64,000 nt of DNA from NCBI GenBank assembly GCA_019925795.1, contig CM034304.1, positions 14,562,720 through 14,626,719 of the forward strand, read 5' to 3'. This stretch comes from Dendrobium chrysotoxum. Taxonomy: Eukaryota > Streptophyta > Magnoliopsida > Asparagales > Orchidaceae. Numbering within the stretch: position 1 is the stretch's first letter; the number at the start of each line of letters is the position of its first letter. The position numbers and the translations under genes were made by a program. Below, piece after piece: positions 59,700-64,000 of this stretch. Below the pieces are notes generated by a model. The model was not told the DNA's origin. It did not search any database and saw only the letters and a list, made by a program, of their open reading frames with translations.

Positions 59700-60998
59700 T
59701 TCTCTATTCCTTTTCTATCTAAGATTTATACATCAAATTCTTGTAACAAAAGAATCCACCTAACCAATATAGGATTGACATATTTCTTTGTTACTAGATA
59801 TTTGATGGCAGAATGGTTAGTATATAGCTAATCAAATAAGGCTTAAACTTCTTAAAGGCAAAGACTATGGCTAATAGTACCTTCTTAATTGTGGTATAAT
59901 TAATTTGGGCTACATTTAATGTCTTGCTAGCATAGTATATGACATGAGATATTTAATAATTCCTTGTCCTAAGACTGCTCCGACAATATAATTACTAGCA
60001 TCATGCATGATTTCAAAATATAATGTCCAATGAGGTGAAATAATAACGAGTACAATAATTAAGTGTTATTTCAAAATATTAAAATCTTTAAGATATTCAT
60101 CATTAAATTCAGCAGAGGCATCTTTTTCAAACAAATAACACGAATGTTTGGTAATTTTTGAGAAATCTCTAATGAATCTTTTGTAAAAACTAGTTTGTTC
60201 GAATATGTTTCTAATTCTCTTAATATAAGTGGGTGGTGGTAGCTTTTTAATTACTTGAACTTTGGCCCTATCCACTTATAAACCTCTCTCTAAAATGTTG
60301 TGTCCTAGTATAATGACTTATACAACCATTAATTAACACTTCTACCAATTTTGTACGAACTTTGATTCTTCACATCTTTTTGAAATAACTGGTAAATTCT
60401 TAAGACAAGAATTAAATGAGGTACAAAAAATGAAAGAGTGATCCATAAAAATCTCAATGCCCTACTCAATTAAATCTAAAAAAAATTGACGTCATACACC
60501 TCTGAAAGATATTAGAAGCATTGCATAATCCAAAAGGAATCTTCCTAAATGATAATATTCCATAATAACTAATAAAAATAGTTTTTTCTTGGTCTTTTAG
60601 TGCTGTAGGAATCTGGTGGTATCCTAAGTATTCATCCAAAAAGTAATAAAATGGGTTCCCTCCTAACCTATCAAGCATCTGATCAATAAAGGTAAATGAA
60701 AAATGATCCTTCCTAGTAGCTTTGTTCAGTTTGTTATAGTCTATACATATTCAACAAATTTTAATCATCCTAGTTGGTACTAATGCATTCTTTTCATTGG
60801 CTACTACAGTCAAGCTTCCCTTCTTTGGCACACAATAGATAGATTAACCCATGCACTATCAGAAATGGGATAAATTATGACTGTATCAATCCATTTACTT
60901 ATTTCATTCTTTATAATCTCTTTCTCATCAAGGTTCAATCTTCTTAGTGGTTTGGCCTTTGGTTGAGAATTTCTTCCATCAAGATTTTGTGCAAGCAC
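59700..60998 (-). pseudogene. G2 reverse transcriptase and RNase H
   Basis: The piece 60998-60810 contains AKPLRRLNLDEKEIIKNEI and ends near the SAWVNLSIVCQRR motif. The piece 60678-60466 has MLDRLGGNPFYYFLDEYLGYHQIP and IPFGLCNASNIFQRCM. The FMDD region near 60450 lies in another frame. The piece 60275-60066 has VIKKLPPPTYIKRIRN and FYKRFIRDFSKITK. RNase H motifs continue in broken frames to about 59700. Relative to G1 it keeps PFGLCNA but is equally degraded. Confidence 0.8.
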
Positions 60999-61724
60999 AA
61001 GGTTGGACTAATTCCCTTTATATTAACAATAATACTACCAAATGCTTTCTTATATGTTTTAAGAACCCCAATCAAGTTACCCTCTTGGTCTTCTCCTAGC
61101 TTAGCTTAAATAATAACAAGTAAAGTTGAATCCTCTCATAAGAATGCATACTTCAATTTGGAAGGCAAATCTTTTAACTCAAGAGATGTGCTCCTACAAT
61201 TAATAGTCTTAGTGAATTTCGTAGATATGATGTATACAAATACTTCATATCTCTGCTAAGAAACTCTAGGGGCTTCACAAACCACATCAAATAAATCTCT
61301 ATCAACCTCTCCTATGTCATCCTCACACATTAAGCTCTCCAACGAACTATCAATTAATATCTCATCCATAAAATCCTCCATATAATTATCTATAGATTAC
61401 ACTTTATAATTATCCTCACTATGATCTTTAGGAAACTTTGTAGACTTTAGGACATTGAAGGTCACTTCTTTGTCCTGAACTCTTATGTTTAACTCCCCCT
61501 TTTATACAACAATCATTACTTTACCTATGTCTAAGAAAGGTCTACCCAAAATAATTTTTATCTCTTTATCTTCCCCCATATGTAAGATAATAAAATCAAT
61601 GGGAAAGATAAACTTATCCACTTTTACAATCACATTTTATATCACCCCTTTGGATAATTAAATAAATGATCAAATAACTGAAGGGTAACAATGGTGGGTT
61701 GAACTTCTCCTAGGTCAAGTCAGT
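60999..61724 (-). pseudogene. G2 protease region, cut at its right end
   Basis: On the minus strand 61640-61400 gives KVDKFIFPIDFIILHM, KIILGRPFLDIGK and QDKEVTFNVLKSTKFPK, the retropepsin surroundings of Athila pol. Upstream sequence reads LGEVQPTIVTLQLFD to about 61710. G2 then stops at the LTR copy starting near 61725, so gag and the 5' LTR of G2 are not in the window or were lost. Confidence 0.72.
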
Positions 61725-62885
61725 TGCAATCAAGGAGCCTGACCTTATATTTTGATGATTACAAATATTATTAAATATTTATTTACTTATCCCTACTTTA
61801 TACATTATATATATTTTTCTAGTGCACTACAAACATTTCAGGTTCAATATATACAAAGCACCATCAAAGAATCATATCTCAATAATCAATTATTGTTCAA
61901 AAGAGTCTATATTTTACTTTTCTTGAGTCTGTATTTGTAATAGGTGTATGTTGGCTAAGCAACTATGCACACACATACAAGGAGGAATGAAGTTAAATAT
62001 TTTTATTGTTAGACGATCATACTGGATAATCTTGATCGTATTGTAAAGGATAATAATTAATTATACTATATGACCATAACATCATACATAAATATCAGCT
62101 ATATTTAGAATCCCCATCATCATTTAAATTACATAATAATTTAAATTTTGAAAGTTGTTCTGATCATGCTATGCAAACAAGTTTGTACTATATAAAGTTT
62201 AAATATCTTGACCAATTTAATCACTATGATTAAGTAATTAAATCAAGATAAATTATGATTAATGATCATACTATACAATCTTGATTGTACAGGATGATCA
62301 GCAGAGCAACCTTCTAGACAATAATTAATCATCATAGGATTCATCCTATATGAAATATTATTCAATTGAACTAATCATATTGGATGATCTCAAATCATAG
62401 AACATAGAATGAACTAATCATATTGTATGGTATGAGTATAATACTGTATGAACATAACATATAGAATTAAAAATTAAGGTTTTTTAAAGCTCTTTATACA
62501 AACTCTTATTATAACTTTAGCAGGGGACTTTGGGCAATCAAGGCTTTATGTTTCTTCTGTGATAGAGCTTGGAGAGAGTGAATAAATCAAGGGAGAGAGA
62601 GGATGAGGTTGTGTAAGAGGGAGAAGATCCTTCAGAGATTCAATGGAATGAGAGAGGGATTTTCACACGGTTGCTCCGAATGACCTGTACATGAGGTCCT
62701 TTGATTGTGTTGGTGTTTATCTTGAGAGAAGCTCTATGAAGAAAAGACTATGGGGCTAAAGATCGCCAATGACTCCATCAAACTGAGGAGGGGAAAGGAT
62801 GACTCAGTAACTTTGTGGATGGAGGAGGTGAAAGGAGGACACACCAACTCCGTCGAACCATGGAGGTGAAACGAGGACACGACCA
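61725..62885 (+). mobile_element. LTR of the non-coding LTR family, copy 3 (right end truncated)
   Basis: Aligned with the solo LTR at 32151-34100 (read on its minus strand), it shows TTTTGATGATTACAA (61751), CAAACATTTCAGGT (61829), TTTTCTTGAGTCTG (61918), GCAACTATGCACACACAT (61959), AAGGAGGAATGAAG, a zone of degenerate ATCATACTGGATAATC-like palindromes (62020-62450), CTTTATACAAACTC (62491), a GAGAGAG leader and GAGGAGGTGAAAGGAGG minisatellite units (62760-62880). The GTGGACATAGG and poly-C parts found in copies 1 and 2 are absent, so it is truncated near 62885. Confidence 0.75.
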
Positions 62886-62886
62886 G

Positions 62887-63155
62887 TGCCCCTCTTTATG
62901 TAGAAGTAGTAGCTTTTGTTATTTTTTCTCTTTCTCTTCTCAACTTCTTCTTACATTAGAGGCATTCCACTATCTTGAATAGGTAGTATCCTTTATCAAG
63001 CTCCTATGCCCCTCTTTATGTAGAAGGAGTAACATTTGTATTTCTTCTCCTTTTCTATACTTCTTCTTACATTAGAGGCATTCCACTATCTTGGATAGGT
63101 GGTATCTCCTACCAAGCTCCAATGCCGCTCTTTATATAGAAGAAGTCCTTATGAG
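62887..63155. repeat. 120-bp tandem repeat, about 2.3 units
   Basis: TGCCCCTCTTTATGTAGAAG starts at 62887 and 63007, and a variant TGCCGCTCTTTATATAGAAG at 63123 (spacing 120 and 116 bp). Each full unit also contains CATTAGAGGCATTCCACTATC. It begins exactly where LTR copy 3 stops. Confidence 0.85.
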
Positions 63156-64000
63156 AGATCATTTTCCTTTCAAGCTATCCAGGATAAAAGAAGATTAACC
63201 ACCTCTTATATAAAATGATGGTCCAAAGAGATCTTGTGGTAGTAACACCCAGGAGGACACCCAATGATAGTCAACATATGGGAAAAATTCTATAGATAGT
63301 TGATGGTCGGGAAGAGATCCGATGATCATAAGTTGATCCTTTGATGTAGGGAGTCAAAAAATATGATTATGACGATAGTCAAATGATGAAAGCCTAATAG
63401 AAGTGGTTAGGTGACATTCTGATGTTGGCAATTTGGCAATGAACTGATGGCGAGGTTGAGCTACATTTTTTTGGAGATAATAGGTATGCATGCTGACAGG
63501 GCCAGAAACAAATATCTTGATAGAGGGGATTAAATACTATGCCAACTGTAATAGACTAACATCACACTCATGGTGCAAATTAGTGGAGGCCTAATGGTCT
63601 GGCGGTGATTTCTAATAAGATTTATTTACTAAATGATGTGTTGATCATTTCCACAAAAAGGCCCTACCAGGCATGTGTTCCTCCTATGATTCACTATAGT
63701 ATATGAAATGACTTTGATGAAAGCACTTCACTTTATGCAATTTTAATTTTATCTCATTATATCACTATTTTAGATGAAGAAAATTATATGATTGAATCTG
63801 ATGTAGAATTTTGGAGACCACCAACTATAATAGAAGTCTGATCTCTTTTGTTATAAGTTGATTAAGGCTCATATAAACATAAATTAGAAAAAAGAAGCTT
63901 TGAAGATACTTGCAGGTGAGAAAAGTGCCCTTCAAACTTATGAGATTGTCTTTTGAGAGAGAGAAGTGTTCATATTAGATGTCGAAGCTCACACAGAGAT
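63156..64000. other. Unassigned sequence to the window end
   Basis: No open frame of note and no transposon hallmark seen. It may be the continuation of whichever element carries the 120-bp repeat. Confidence 0.5.

Larger units (their letters stand above)
40600..61724 (-). mobile_element. Outer Athila-lineage Ty3/gypsy element G2 (interrupted)
   Basis: Outer element of a nested complex. On the minus strand, from right to left, it carries protease (about 61640-61400), reverse transcriptase and RNase H (60998-59700), integrase (59695-58260), a spacer, the N-terminal half of an extra ORF (57382-57035), then element G1 as an insertion (42716-57029), the rest of the ORF (42710-41895) and a probable 3' LTR (about 40600-41800). 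The gag and 5' LTR are missing because the right end is cut by the LTR copy at 61725. Motif wording such as PFGLCNA, KRLIQLNELEE and LGRPFL is typical of Athila elements. Confidence 0.75.

Noticed and set aside
42716..61724. Tandem Athila array sharing a middle LTR produced by recombination
   Set aside because: The extra ORF is split exactly at the outer G1 boundaries with a target duplication and rejoins in frame, which nesting explains and tandem recombination does not.

Overview
The window looks like nuclear DNA of a flowering plant with a large, repeat-rich genome. It is AT-rich and dominated by plant transposon lineages: RTE and RNase H-bearing L1 LINEs, Athila-type and other Ty3/gypsy elements, hAT and CACTA DNA elements, a tRNA-derived SINE, and an LTR family without coding sequence. 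I see no bacterial operons, CRISPR array or credible rRNA/tRNA gene. The species cannot be named from this sequence.

Only one host gene is convincingly intact: a minus-strand D-2-hydroxyacid dehydrogenase of the HPR2 / hydroxyphenylpyruvate reductase type. Exon 1 (34279-34710) and exon 2 (6817-7335) join in phase 0 at a GT-AG intron to give 316 codons plus a stop, with the NAD-binding loop and the Arg/Glu/His catalytic residues present. The two exons are separated by an intron of 26,943 bp (7336-34278) packed with repeats: a tandem SINE, two 5'-truncated RTE LINEs (one inside a small hAT-like element), tandem repeats, a gag-only Ty3/gypsy relic with a decayed primer binding site, a hAT element with terminal inverted repeats and a target duplication, and a solo LTR with a perfect 5-bp target duplication lying 173 bp from the exon-1 donor.

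Layout: 1-1140, right part of an LTR of the same family as the solo LTR; 3400-6437, decayed RTE LINE just downstream of the gene; 6817-34710, the gene and its giant intron; 34711-35061, short surviving promoter region with a G-box; 35070-38443, a second hAT element inserted about 350 bp upstream of the start codon; 40600-61724, a nested Athila complex; 61725-62885, a third copy of the LTR family, which cuts the outer Athila element; 62887-64000, a 120-bp tandem repeat and unassigned DNA.

The Athila complex can be read stratigraphically. An outer Athila element (G2) is split inside its 3' ORF by a younger Athila element (G1, 42716-57029) with a near-perfect 5-bp target duplication; removing G1 restores the G2 reading frame. 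G1 is itself split in its RNase H region by a 6.2-kb L1 LINE (45059-51274), and its 5' LTR contains a 539-bp CACTA MITE with a 3-bp target duplication. All transposon reading frames seen carry stops or lost catalytic residues.

The most unusual sequence is an array of about twenty short palindromes (core TCGTACAGTACGA and variants) in the middle of the solo LTR, partly organised as 148-bp tandem units. The two other copies of the family keep only CpG-depleted remnants of it.
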